The notes under the pieces were generated by a model. The model searched no databases. It saw only the letters and a program-made list of their open reading frames with translations, and was not told where the DNA came from. Positions 55,606 through 64,000 of a stretch of 64,000 nt of DNA are shown here, piece after piece (position 1 is the first letter of the stretch; each line of letters begins with the position of its first letter). The position numbers and the translations under genes are program-made. Source of the DNA: JAGTVG01 sp963699805 (GTDB taxonomy: Bacteria > Bacteroidota > Bacteroidia > Cytophagales > Cyclobacteriaceae); contig CAVOVH010000012.1 of the NCBI GenBank assembly GCA_963699805.1, positions 124,001 to 188,000 of the forward strand, in the 5' to 3' direction.

Positions 55606-58266
55606 TTATCGTATGGAAATTAGATTTCTATCTCTTAAAGCATTAACTCCATTTTCCCATGGTCCGCCTGCTCCCCATATATAATAGGAAAAATACATGG
55701 TGCTTTTTTGATAAATGGGTGTCCATGGTTGAAATTCAGCATAATAATGATGCGCCTCACTATTCGCCGGATGATTCATCCACATATGAAGAAATAAAGG
55801 TTGTGAGACTGGAAATGCACCTACGAAAGTAACATCCTGCTTGGTATCATATCCGGCATTCCAGCCCTCCTTCATATGAAATACTCTACCGTAATATCTT
55901 TCCGGTTTCATTCTGTATTCATGTAATCCATCCAATTCCGGGATGGTAAAGACATCCTCGGTCCAGTGTCTTCTGCCCAGCTCCACAATGGGCTGGGGCC
56001 CCAGTACATTGGCTTCGGGATTTTTAAAGGTTAAGGCAAAGCGGACCTCCAGTAAGGGAGAATTGCCATATAGGGTAAATATCTTTTCCAGTCTGTTTCC
56101 ATAATAATCCGCTGTCATTTTTACCCGGACGAAATCACCTTCTCCCCGGAGGATTTCTGCATCATATACCTGATGGGTTTCCATACTCCCCTGCCCCAGA
56201 AAATCTTCAAATCCTCCATACGGATAATATCCCCGTTTCCTGAATTCCCGCTTATCATCCACAGCCTTTTCCGGCCAGAGCTTAAACAAGACATTATCAT
56301 CCCGTGATTTTACGATATACTCGATAACCCTGGCTCCGGTCGTGAGGAGGGTTACCTGTACACTGTCGTTCTCCATTCGGTATTCCATGATCCCATCACT
56401 ATTCAGGTCAACTTCGTACAGATACGGCTTGCCTGATGCTTTGCCTACTCCCAGCTGGCTGATCTGCTCTATCCCAAGCGCTGATAATTTCACCTGATAA
56501 TTGCCTGCTGGTACTTTTAGGTTAAAAGACAAATCACCAAAAGTGCCGGTAGGTATTGAACAGGTCTGTTTGCTTTTAAAAACTATTTTATCGGATTTGT
56601 TCACATCTAAAACCTCCAGTTGCACAGGGAATGAATTTTCAGATGAAAAGTTGTGAATGGTAACCGGATAGGTCACTTCGGGAGCATGGTCATAAAGAAG
56701 TTTATGTACCGATATGGCAGGAGGAAGATCCAGCATCGTCAAGGTACTTTTTTTCGATGTTTCCCACTGGTAATGCACGGCGATGGGATTGGTACGGTTC
56801 ATCGCCTCTGCTGAGGGGTGGATCGCATACGACAATTTTTTTGAGCTGTTTGCCGGTAAGCTCAACTCAGAAGATAAATCGACTTCCGTTTTCAGTTCTG
56901 GGGGTAATACTATCTCCAGTTTACCCTTCACTGCATGTGGATAAAAATTAGTGATGGTCAGGTTCAACTGATAATTATCCATTTCTGCTTCAAGGCTTAC
57001 TTTATCTCCAAAATATTCTTCGAGGTAGACCCGGTCTAACAACAGCAATTCAAGCGCATTCCGAAAAGTGGCTGGTCCCATCATCTTCCCCATATCCAGG
57101 ACCGCTACCTCCCTGCGGCCAAGAATGGCATCCCACATGGCTTCATTGGTTAACCGTTCCCCTTTTTTTACAAATAGCACCATACAGGAGATCGCGTCCT
57201 CATCCAGCTCGCCAGTGGATGAAATAAAAGGAACATCTTCCTGATCTATTTGTTCTTTATTGCCTTCGCTGGCTATATATCCATCATAATGAAATGGATC
57301 CGCCAGGGTATCGAATACATTCCTGAAGACATAGCCGCCCTTACTATGGGCATAATCGATCCAGGATTCATTGGTAAACATGCTCTGTACCTGTAATCCC
57401 TCATAGTCCCTGCATCCATAGATCGGGGAAAATCCCACATCCGATACGATCGGGAGATTAACCCTGGAAAGCCAGTCCGTTAATTCGTCCTTTGCCAGAA
57501 AATCCATATATCCATCGAATACAAACCAGGTATTTCCTTCATTCATGCCTCTGCCGATCACTTCCAGAGGATGTCCGGTAGTACAGGTCACACTTTTTAA
57601 AAGGGTTTTCGCGCCAAACCATCCCCGATGCAAATCGTATTCCTTCACCAGATTGATCGTATTTTCAATCAGAAGATTCACCTTCTGCATGGACTCCCTG
57701 TCGGTGGATGACAGGACAAAGATCTTTCGGCCTTCATTTTCCAGGTAAAAAGCTTTTATCTCCTTAAAATTCTTTGCAAATACCTGATGACTCTTCAGTT
57801 TTTCACTCATTGCTTGATTCTCCGGATATTTAGCCATTAGAATTGCCCCTGAATCAGAGTTTGGATCCAGCAGGACGAGCACATTACTCACTTTGATCTT
57901 ATCCTCCAGCTGCTGTACGGTAGGCTGATCTAATCGTTCAAACGATTCAGAAAGAAGCCCGGTCAGGAATCCCTCCTGCATCGTCAATGCTGGAACTCCC
58001 ATATCATCGGCAAGATCTCTTTTGCTTTGCGCGATGGTAAGGGGGATATTGGAATTCGCCATTTTAAAAAGATTGCCATAACGGATCCATTCCCGGTAAA
58101 TGTCGTGCCAGTAATTGGTATAACCATTGAATTGGAATCCGTTCTGGATTGTATTTTCCAAAATGGGGGTTACCGTTTCAGATTTAAAATCGGCAAGCTT
58201 CTGAGCGAATAAAAAATTCACGGAGCTTGCCGCACTTAAAAAAATGACAAAAATTAGCGTTTTCAT
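55606..58266 (-). CDS. Exported protein of unknown function (893-residue frame)
   Basis: I do not recognise this protein. From the ATG at 58266 it is 886 residues with a signal peptide (MKTLIFVIFLSAASSVNFLFA). The N-terminal 380 residues look like a mixed alpha/beta domain (VLVLLDPNSDSGAILMAKYP, IFVLSSTDRESM, YDLHRGWFGAKTLL), the middle (about 420-600) like Ig-type beta modules, and the C-terminal 280 residues like a beta-supersandwich of the mutarotase type (YPYGGFEDFLGQGS, LLEVRFALTFKNPEANVLG). I cannot name catalytic residues. It is the upstream partner of the unknown gene at 53697-55538 and divergent from a DUF5916 gene, suggesting a role in glycan handling. An ATG at 58287 is also in frame. 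Confidence 0.77.
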   Translation of the reverse strand: MKTLIFVIFLSAASSVNFLFAQKLADFKSETVTPILENTIQNGFQFNGYTNYWHDIYREWIRYGNLFKMANSNIPLTIAQSKRDLADDMGVPALTMQEGFLTGLLSESFERLDQPTVQQLEDKIKVSNVLVLLDPNSDSGAILMAKYPENQAMSEKLKSHQVFAKNFKEIKAFYLENEGRKIFVLSSTDRESMQKVNLLIENTINLVKEYDLHRGWFGAKTLLKSVTCTTGHPLEVIGRGMNEGNTWFVFDGYMDFLAKDELTDWLSRVNLPIVSDVGFSPIYGCRDYEGLQVQSMFTNESWIDYAHSKGGYVFRNVFDTLADPFHYDGYIASEGNKEQIDQEDVPFISSTGELDEDAISCMVLFVKKGERLTNEAMWDAILGRREVAVLDMGKMMGPATFRNALELLLLDRVYLEEYFGDKVSLEAEMDNYQLNLTITNFYPHAVKGKLEIVLPPELKTEVDLSSELSLPANSSKKLSYAIHPSAEAMNRTNPIAVHYQWETSKKSTLTMLDLPPAISVHKLLYDHAPEVTYPVTIHNFSSENSFPVQLEVLDVNKSDKIVFKSKQTCSIPTGTFGDLSFNLKVPAGNYQVKLSALGIEQISQLGVGKASGKPYLYEVDLNSDGIMEYRMENDSVQVTLLTTGARVIEYIVKSRDDNVLFKLWPEKAVDDKREFRKRGYYPYGGFEDFLGQGSMETHQVYDAEILRGEGDFVRVKMTADYYGNRLEKIFTLYGNSPLLEVRFALTFKNPEANVLGPQPIVELGRRHWTEDVFTIPELDGLHEYRMKPERYYGRVFHMKEGWNAGYDTKQDVTFVGAFPVSQPLFLHMWMNHPANSEAHHYYAEFQPWTPIYQKSTMYFSYYIWGAGGPWENGVNALRDRNLISIR

Positions 58267-58476
58267 AATGGTATTTTCAATGAACATACAATGAAAATCA
58301 ATATAGTTATTTTTTCGGTTTGGACCACAAAAATGAAATGAAACAAATGCTCGATTAAATTGAATACATAATCCATTTCATGCTTAATCGATATCTTTTC
58401 AATATCCGCGGCATTCATAGCTCTTTCCCACTTCATTGTTTCAAACCCAAAAGCGTATTATTTCAGATTGATTTGA

Positions 58477-58484
58477 TATTTTTG
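58477..58484 (+). promoter_or_regulatory. Candidate -7 box for the third DUF5916 gene
   Basis: TATTTTTG matches TAnnTTTG, 45 bases before the ATG at 58529. The -33 position has no TTTG, only A/T-rich sequence, so support is limited. Confidence 0.3.
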
Positions 58485-58528
58485 GCGATGATTTATTTTT
58501 AAATAAAAATGACCTTTTAATTGTTTTA

Positions 58529-60787
58529 ATGCCCTTTGCCAAAGATAGATATATCATCCTATTATTAATTTTTAATTGGTTCAATCCGATTTTTTGTTTT
58601 TCACAGGAAGATCGAATTTCCAATCCTCAAAGCCCATATCAGGTACATATTAAATTTACCGAAGAGGATATCACAGTGGATGGCAATCTCTCAGAACCCG
58701 GTTGGAAGGAAGCTGAAGTGGCGAACAGTTTTTGGATGAGTTATCCGGTTGATGATAGACGGGCAGATCCTGAAATACAAACTGAAGTCCGGCTTTTAAA
58801 TGATGATCAGAATTTGTACATAGGGATCATCTGTTATGGTGATGATGATTATGTGATCCAAACGCTAAAAAGGGATACGGATTTCCAAAAGGGAGATGGA
58901 TTTGGTGTGGTGATTGATCCGGTCAATGAAAGAACCAATGGATTTGTTTTTGGAATCAGTCCGGCAGGTGTCCAGACAGAAATGCTTATTACGGGAAAGA
59001 CAGGTCGCCGTGAAAATTTAGAGCCAGGAAGGACCCCTGATGGTGTCAATATAGCCTGGGATAACAAATGGTTTTCTGCTGTTAAAAATTTCCCGGATCA
59101 TTGGGTCATTGAAATCGCCATTCCTTTTAAGTCACTGCGTTTTAATGATAATAAAACTGTCTGGGGCATCAATTTTTTCAGGCTTGATGCCGGATCCAAT
59201 AGTATCCACACCTGGTCACCCGTACCGATAGAATTTACCGAACTGGACCTGGGTTATACGGGAGAACTGGTTTGGAACCACCCGCCTAAAAAAGTCAAAA
59301 AAAATATTTCTGTAATCCCTTATATCCTTGGATCAACCAATCGGGACAAAGAAACAGATCTTCCCAGGGAAAATGATTTTCAGGCTGGTGTTGACGGGAA
59401 AGTGGCCATCACCACCAGTTTGAATTTCGATGTCACCATCAATCCTGATTTTTCACAGGTGGAGGTGGACGAACAGGTTACCAATCTGACTCTGTTTGAT
59501 GTACGATTCCCAGAAAGACGTCTCTTTTTTCTTGAAAACAGCGATATTTTTGAGGATTTTGGCATCCCGCCCATGCGCCCTTTTTTTTCAAGGAGGATTG
59601 GACTGGATGAGGAAGGCAATACAATACCCATTTTATATGGTGCCCGGTTAAGCGGGAATGTAACAAAAGATCTAAGAATCGGCCTGATGAATCTCCAAAC
59701 CAAAAAGACCGATGAATTCCTGTCTCAGAATTACACGGCCATAGCCTTTCACCAACAGGTATTTGCGCGTTCTATCATTAAAGGATATTTCCATAATCGA
59801 CAGGCATTCGACAGTCCTGAACCTGATTATAATAGAAATTTGGGTCTTGAATTTTTATACCGTTCGGTGGATGGCCGGATCCAGACTTTTGGAGGCTATG
59901 CAAAATCATTCAATCCGGGATCCCGTTCAAAGAATTATTTTTATAACCTGGGTTTTGGTTATGATAACAAAAACATCAGTGCTTATACCAACCTGGCAGG
60001 GATCGGCCCCGATTACGTCGCTGACATGGGATTTTTTACAGGCCAGGAATATTATGATGCCGAACGGGATACCACCATCCTGATAGGATATAACCACTGG
60101 TTTACCAGATTCAGTTACACATTTTACTCTGAATTAAATCCAAAAATAATTTCACATCAAATTGGTTTTCGGTATATTCTGGATTCGGATACTTCCTTTT
60201 CGTCCCTCAATAATGACCTGGAATTAAACTACAATCTTACTTTTACCAATACGAGTCGATTCGAAATCACCTATAATCATACGATCGTCAACTTATTGTA
60301 TCCATTCAATTTCATTGACGCAGAACCCTTACCTGCCGGGATCTATTCTTTTGATTATGGAAAAACTACTTTCGAAACAGATCAACGGAAAAGGTTCAGT
60401 CTACGGGCAGGATACTCATACGGCAGTTTTTATAATGGTAAACGAAGTCAATATATTCTGGGTCTTAAATACCGTGCCCAACCCTGGGGAAATTTTGCCA
60501 TCAATTTTGAGCAGAATAATCTGAGTTTTCCCGAACCCTATGGAAAAGAAAAGTTACTTCTCATCAGTCCCAGGATTGAGATTAACTTTTCAAAATCCCT
60601 ATTCTGGACCACCTTCCTTCAGTACAACACGCAAGATGATAATTTCAACATCAACAGTCGTTTTCAATGGCGATTCCAGCCCATGTCTGATATCTACGTG
60701 GTATACACGGATAATTATTTTGTTGAATTCTGGGGGCCAAAAAATAGGGCACTGGTGTTGAAAGTTAATTATTGGTTGAATCTATAA
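58529..60787 (+). CDS. DUF5916 protein with CBM9-like domain (third copy)
   Basis: A 752-residue exported protein with a signal peptide (IILLLIFNWFNPIFCFS). The carbohydrate-binding family 9-like domain (about 38-220) starts ITVDGNLSEPGWKEAE and the DUF5916 region begins around residue 240, with FDVTINPDFSQVEVDEQVTN and VRFPERRLFFLENSDIF, then amphipathic strands to the final aromatic-rich residues. These are the same hallmarks as in the genes at 1-3204, but the sequence is only a distant relative of that pair. Probable outer-membrane barrel. It is divergent from the unknown 886-residue protein and followed by a Gfo/Idh/MocA gene after 109 bases. Confidence 0.9.
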   Translation: MPFAKDRYIILLLIFNWFNPIFCFSQEDRISNPQSPYQVHIKFTEEDITVDGNLSEPGWKEAEVANSFWMSYPVDDRRADPEIQTEVRLLNDDQNLYIGIICYGDDDYVIQTLKRDTDFQKGDGFGVVIDPVNERTNGFVFGISPAGVQTEMLITGKTGRRENLEPGRTPDGVNIAWDNKWFSAVKNFPDHWVIEIAIPFKSLRFNDNKTVWGINFFRLDAGSNSIHTWSPVPIEFTELDLGYTGELVWNHPPKKVKKNISVIPYILGSTNRDKETDLPRENDFQAGVDGKVAITTSLNFDVTINPDFSQVEVDEQVTNLTLFDVRFPERRLFFLENSDIFEDFGIPPMRPFFSRRIGLDEEGNTIPILYGARLSGNVTKDLRIGLMNLQTKKTDEFLSQNYTAIAFHQQVFARSIIKGYFHNRQAFDSPEPDYNRNLGLEFLYRSVDGRIQTFGGYAKSFNPGSRSKNYFYNLGFGYDNKNISAYTNLAGIGPDYVADMGFFTGQEYYDAERDTTILIGYNHWFTRFSYTFYSELNPKIISHQIGFRYILDSDTSFSSLNNDLELNYNLTFTNTSRFEITYNHTIVNLLYPFNFIDAEPLPAGIYSFDYGKTTFETDQRKRFSLRAGYSYGSFYNGKRSQYILGLKYRAQPWGNFAINFEQNNLSFPEPYGKEKLLLISPRIEINFSKSLFWTTFLQYNTQDDNFNINSRFQWRFQPMSDIYVVYTDNYFVEFWGPKNRALVLKVNYWLNL

Positions 60788-60896
60788 AGTAATTCATCTT
60801 GTATGTACTTGGTCATTTTTTTTGATTGCTTCATTTAAATTTTTAAGTTTATTTTATTAAGGAAAAATAAATTTTGCCAACCTTATACTTTTTAAT

Positions 60897-61916
60897 ATGA
60901 AAACAATTGGTATTGGATTGATAGGATGTGGTCTTTGGGGTTCTATCCATGCACGCACCTATTATGCATCCCCCCTGGTAAAATTGATAACCGTGTGTGA
61001 TCAAAACGAGGAACGTGCCCGGCAATTTGCTGAAAAATATGGATTTAATTCATATACAACCAACTTACAGGAATTACTAGCAAATCCTGATATACAGGCT
61101 GTTTCGATAGCCACTCCCGATCCTACCCATACTCCGCTTGTGCTTAAAGCGCTGGAAGCTGGCAAACATGTCTTGGTTGAAAAACCCTTGGCCATGACCG
61201 TTGAAGAATGTGAAAAGATTCTTTTGACAAGAGATAAGCACGGTGTAAAGTTAATGGTCGATTTTCACAACCACTGGAATATCCCATTTATTCAAGTGCG
61301 AAAAATGGTCGAGTCAGGTGAATTGGGAGATCTATTGATGATCAATGTAAAATTGAACGATACGATTTACGTACCTACAAAAATGTTGGAATGGGCCGAT
61401 AGATCTTCTCCGGCTCATTTTCTGGGAAGTCACACGATTGACCTTATCCGATGGCTATCAGGATCAGAAATAAAAAAAGTATACTCAGTCAGCAGGTCCG
61501 TCGTTCTCAAAGGCCAGGGAATACAGACCCCGGATTTCTATCAATCGATTCTTGAGCTTTCCAGTGGCGCCTCTGCATATGTTGAGAATTGCTGGATCAT
61601 AGCTGAGAATGCTCCTAACGTATTTGATTTTGAAGGAGAATTTATCGGCTCAAAAGGAAGCACCTATGTCAATATCAGCCATCATCGAATGATTGAAAAA
61701 TATACACAAGAGGGAAGTGGATTCCCTGATGTGCTTGGCATTGTAGACATCAATGGTAAACCCACGGGATTCTGTACAGCCTCTATTGAACATTTTATTG
61801 ATTGTATTGCCCATGGAACTGATCCGGTCGTTACCGGAGAAGACGGTCTGGAGGCCACCCGGGTGGTTCAGGCAATGGAACAATCGGCCAGGTCCGGTCA
61901 ACCTGTTAATCTATAG
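60897..61916 (+). CDS. Cytoplasmic Gfo/Idh/MocA-family dehydrogenase
   Basis: A 339-residue enzyme without a signal peptide. Rossmann motif GCGLWGSIHA is at the start and VEKPLAMTVEEC gives the intact EKP motif (around residue 97). The alpha/beta half includes FLGSHTIDLIRWL with the His and Asp expected in the active site. It oxidises or reduces a sugar or polyol with NAD(P); substrate unknown. The symporter gene starts 24 bases downstream, so the two are likely one operon for import and first oxidation of the same compound. Confidence 0.9.
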   Translation: MKTIGIGLIGCGLWGSIHARTYYASPLVKLITVCDQNEERARQFAEKYGFNSYTTNLQELLANPDIQAVSIATPDPTHTPLVLKALEAGKHVLVEKPLAMTVEECEKILLTRDKHGVKLMVDFHNHWNIPFIQVRKMVESGELGDLLMINVKLNDTIYVPTKMLEWADRSSPAHFLGSHTIDLIRWLSGSEIKKVYSVSRSVVLKGQGIQTPDFYQSILELSSGASAYVENCWIIAENAPNVFDFEGEFIGSKGSTYVNISHHRMIEKYTQEGSGFPDVLGIVDINGKPTGFCTASIEHFIDCIAHGTDPVVTGEDGLEATRVVQAMEQSARSGQPVNL

Positions 61917-61940
61917 TTGAATCTTTTATAAATTGACTAA

Positions 61941-63377
61941 GTGACCAATACTTTCTCCTTCATTGACTGGGCTGTTATCATCGGTTTTTTATTTATAAGC
62001 CTTTTAATAGGTCTGGTAGCAAGAAAACATATTTCTTCGGTCGATGATTTCCTTTTAGTGGGTCGGAAACTTCGTGCTTTTCGTGGTATTGCCACCCTGG
62101 CCAGCACTGAGATGGGCCTGGTGACGATCATATATTTTTCAGAGGAAGCCTATTCAAATGGATTTGTTGCCATTGTTACCGGCGTCATCGCAGCGGCTAC
62201 CATGTGGGTGATTGGTCAAACCGGATTTGTGATCAGTCATTTACGTTCACTGGGGATCAGAACCTTACCTGAATATTTTGAAATACGGTTCCGGACTGGC
62301 GTCAGATGGATCGCTGGTGTGCTGATTTTCCTGACTGGTATCCTGAATATGGGAATTTTTCTCCAGGTCGAAGGTAAATTCCTGGTTATTGCCATGGGAT
62401 TATCTTCTGGTTCCCTTCCGTTGGTCATGGGCATCATCCTTCTCATCGTAGTCAGTTATACCATGCTCGGGGGAATGCATTCGGTGATCATTACCGATGT
62501 ATTTCAGTTCATGGTATTGCTGATCGGTATAATTATAATCAGTTTCTTTGCTTTTTCAAATGCTGGGGGTTTGAGTGGTATGGTCGGGGCAGTAAAAGAA
62601 CATTATGGGGAGGCTGGATTCAATCTGAAAGATGCTCCGAGATACGGCCTGTTATTCATATTATGGACGATGCTCTATTATACAAGCGGATGGTCGACCT
62701 GGCAACCGGTAGTCCAACGGCTCTTCAGTATGAATAACATTAATACAGCAAGAAAACTATACAAGATCAGCAGTATCTTTATGTTTTTCAGGGCCTGTGT
62801 GCCCATGCTCTGGGGCATTGCAGCGCTTGCAGTCCTTGGTGTAATCCCGGAATCCCAAACAGCCCTCCCGCAGCTGATGATCCGCATTATTCCAGCAGGA
62901 TTTATCGGATTAATCATGGTGGGATTTCTTGCCGCCTCGATGTCTACTTATGATAGTTACTTGTTGTCTTTCAGCGCTATATTAGTACAAGATATAATTA
63001 CTCCCCTTAGTAAAAAATCATTTAATGGAAAAAAGAAGATGATATTAATGCGTATCGGGATTATCATCATCGGAGTGTTTATTTATTACTGGGGGATTTA
63101 TTATGAATTCTCAGAAACTGTATTCCGCTACATTGCCCTAACCGGGTCCCTGGCTTTCGCCGGAACCCTTACGGGAGTAGTGGGCGGAATTTACTGGAAA
63201 AAAGCCAGTGCTGCAGGTGTCTACTTCGCTTTTATCGCAAGTGCAATCCCTCCCATCGTTTCGCTAATCAGACCAGAAATTAGTACAACTTATGCCGGAT
63301 TACTTAGTTTTTTACTAGCTCCAGTATGCCTTTTAATCGGATCATATATTTTTCCCGATGGACAAAAGAAAATCTAA
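61941..63377 (+). CDS. Sodium:solute symporter family protein
   Basis: A 478-residue SSS (SLC5) transporter with about 13 hydrophobic helices. It begins at GTG (61941); no in-frame ATG precedes the first helix DWAVIIGFLFISLLIGL. Motifs DDFLLVGRKLRAFRG, TLASTEMGLVTIIYFSEEAY and YTMLGGMHSVIITDVFQF are typical of the family. Its pairing with the Gfo/Idh/MocA gene suggests sodium-driven import of a sugar or polyol. It is quite different from the symporter in the inositol operon (14665-16248). Confidence 0.9.
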   Translation: MTNTFSFIDWAVIIGFLFISLLIGLVARKHISSVDDFLLVGRKLRAFRGIATLASTEMGLVTIIYFSEEAYSNGFVAIVTGVIAAATMWVIGQTGFVISHLRSLGIRTLPEYFEIRFRTGVRWIAGVLIFLTGILNMGIFLQVEGKFLVIAMGLSSGSLPLVMGIILLIVVSYTMLGGMHSVIITDVFQFMVLLIGIIIISFFAFSNAGGLSGMVGAVKEHYGEAGFNLKDAPRYGLLFILWTMLYYTSGWSTWQPVVQRLFSMNNINTARKLYKISSIFMFFRACVPMLWGIAALAVLGVIPESQTALPQLMIRIIPAGFIGLIMVGFLAASMSTYDSYLLSFSAILVQDIITPLSKKSFNGKKKMILMRIGIIIIGVFIYYWGIYYEFSETVFRYIALTGSLAFAGTLTGVVGGIYWKKASAAGVYFAFIASAIPPIVSLIRPEISTTYAGLLSFLLAPVCLLIGSYIFPDGQKKI

Positions 63378-63407
63378 GTGGCTCATTTTAACCAAAAATA
63401 GGGGATT

Positions 63408-64000
63408 CTATCGGTTCCGCATCACCTTCAAATCCTGTTCAGTATCCAGCTTTCTTACCTGTTCCTGAAGCTCCCATTTTTTTCCCCAACCTTTCTCAAT
63501 GAGCGTGGTAAATTCAGGCTCATCGCGCAGATTCTCCAGCAATGGATCGACCATGGCCCAACTGAGACTGCCAAAGGCAAATCCTGCCTGTTCCAGTTTC
63601 TCCATGTATTTTAAAGCTTCTTCCTTATTCCCCTTGAGAGCATTTAACCTGACCAGATCATAAAAAATCCCACCAGCCTCGTTAAAGGATCTAAGTTCAA
63701 GCATTTCATAGGAATATTTGATCTTTTCCTGTATCTGTTGAAGGGCTTTTTCCTTTTTCCCTGTCTGTATTAGAGCATACTTATATTCATCCGAATAGAC
63801 CCTGTATTCATAGCTGTTCAGATTGGTTTCACTATACATGGAAAACCATTTATCAAATAAGGTCAAAGCAGTATCATACTGTTGCAGGTACACATAGGTC
63901 CTGGCTAATTCGAGGTAACTTTTATTATCTTCTGGATACAATTCGACATTTTTTTGAGCAAATCCAAGTGCCTGTTCAAATTTCCCCTGGATAATGTTCA
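63408..64000 (-). CDS. TPR protein, C-terminal part (cut by window edge)
   Basis: The frame stays open to the right edge (codons up to about base 64000 encode GKFEQALGFAQKNV), so the TTG at 63941 is internal and the gene begins outside the window. TPR-like helices are visible (YLELARTYVYLQQYDTALTL, LVRLNALKGNKEEALKYMEK). The ending AGFAFGSLSWAMVDPLLENL and DEPEFTTLIEK is the same conserved tail as in the broken TPR gene at 6961-7932. Such proteins usually have an N-terminal sensor, kinase or lipoprotein part. It converges on the symporter gene with 30 bases between the ends. Confidence 0.82.
   Translation of the reverse strand, partial: NIIQGKFEQALGFAQKNVELYPEDNKSYLELARTYVYLQQYDTALTLFDKWFSMYSETNLNSYEYRVYSDEYKYALIQTGKKEKALQQIQEKIKYSYEMLELRSFNEAGGIFYDLVRLNALKGNKEEALKYMEKLEQAGFAFGSLSWAMVDPLLENLRDEPEFTTLIEKGWGKKWELQEQVRKLDTEQDLKVMRNR

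Noticed and set aside
1..64000. tRNA, rRNA, CRISPR, insertion sequence, prophage
   Set aside because: I found no CCA-ended cloverleaf, no regularly spaced repeat-spacer units and no transposase, integrase or phage structural proteins; the check was by eye only.

Overview
The window looks like chromosomal DNA of a heterotrophic member of the Bacteroidota (phylum-level inference). The pointers are exported lipoproteins and twin-arginine (TAT) proteins in large numbers, DUF5916 proteins, several Gfo/Idh/MocA oxidoreductases, weak or absent Shine-Dalgarno sites, and a few candidate promoters of the Bacteroidota TAnnTTTG type. I see no rRNA, tRNA, CRISPR array, insertion sequence, phage gene or SusC/SusD pair. 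About 40 protein genes fill the window and almost all concern uptake or breakdown of sugars, polyols and esterified or sulfated glycans.

Layout. 1-3204 (+): two tandem DUF5916 outer-membrane proteins, the first cut by the window edge. 3357-6499 (-): an exported Gfo/Idh/MocA oxidoreductase and a ThuA-DUF6807 fusion. 6961-8225 (-): a TPR lipoprotein gene broken by a one-base frameshift. 8515-9537 (+): a TAT-signal aldo/keto reductase. 9907-20742 (+): a nine-gene inositol catabolic operon in the order iolJ, iolB, iolC, iolD, sodium symporter, iolA, iolE, and two inositol dehydrogenase genes. It ends in a perfect 21-bp hairpin that also serves the converging gene. 20783-27144 (-): exported phosphatase/endonuclease-fold protein, FAD oxidoreductase, CocE-type hydrolase and Cys-type sulfatase. 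27486-29753 (+): S41 peptidase. 30182-35093 (-): 4Fe-4S protein with a winged-helix-like start, DUF1080 protein, GH5 glycosidase and a TAT-signal DegT-type aminotransferase. 35527-39601 (+): membrane metallophosphoesterase and a GH2 exo-glucosaminidase-like lipoprotein. 39651-44219 (-): two tandem PQQ-type beta-propellers and a carboxylesterase. 44645-45502 (+): dienelactone hydrolase. 45538-46788 (-): anaerobic sulfatase-maturating enzyme. 47095-52313 (+): GH9 glycosidase and a DUF6259-like lipoprotein. 52361-58266 (-): TAT esterase and two large exported proteins I do not recognise. 58529-63377 (+): a third DUF5916 protein, a cytoplasmic Gfo/Idh/MocA enzyme and a sodium:solute symporter. 63408-64000 (-): the tail of another TPR protein.

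How the genes fit together. The inositol operon encodes its own import and every step from myo-inositol to acetyl-CoA and a triose phosphate: dehydrogenation (IolG), dehydration (IolE), ring opening (IolD), isomerisation (IolB), phosphorylation (IolC), aldol cleavage (IolJ) and CoA-dependent oxidation (IolA). The rest reads as a loose collection of cell-surface and periplasmic glycan enzymes (GH2, GH5, GH9, esterases, a sulfatase with its maturase) plus two cytoplasmic uptake-and-oxidation modules, each with an SSS symporter and Gfo/Idh/MocA dehydrogenase. The least explained parts are the two unknown exported proteins at 53697-58266, the TAT-exported aminotransferase homologue at 33741-35093 and the ThuA-DUF6807 fusion.
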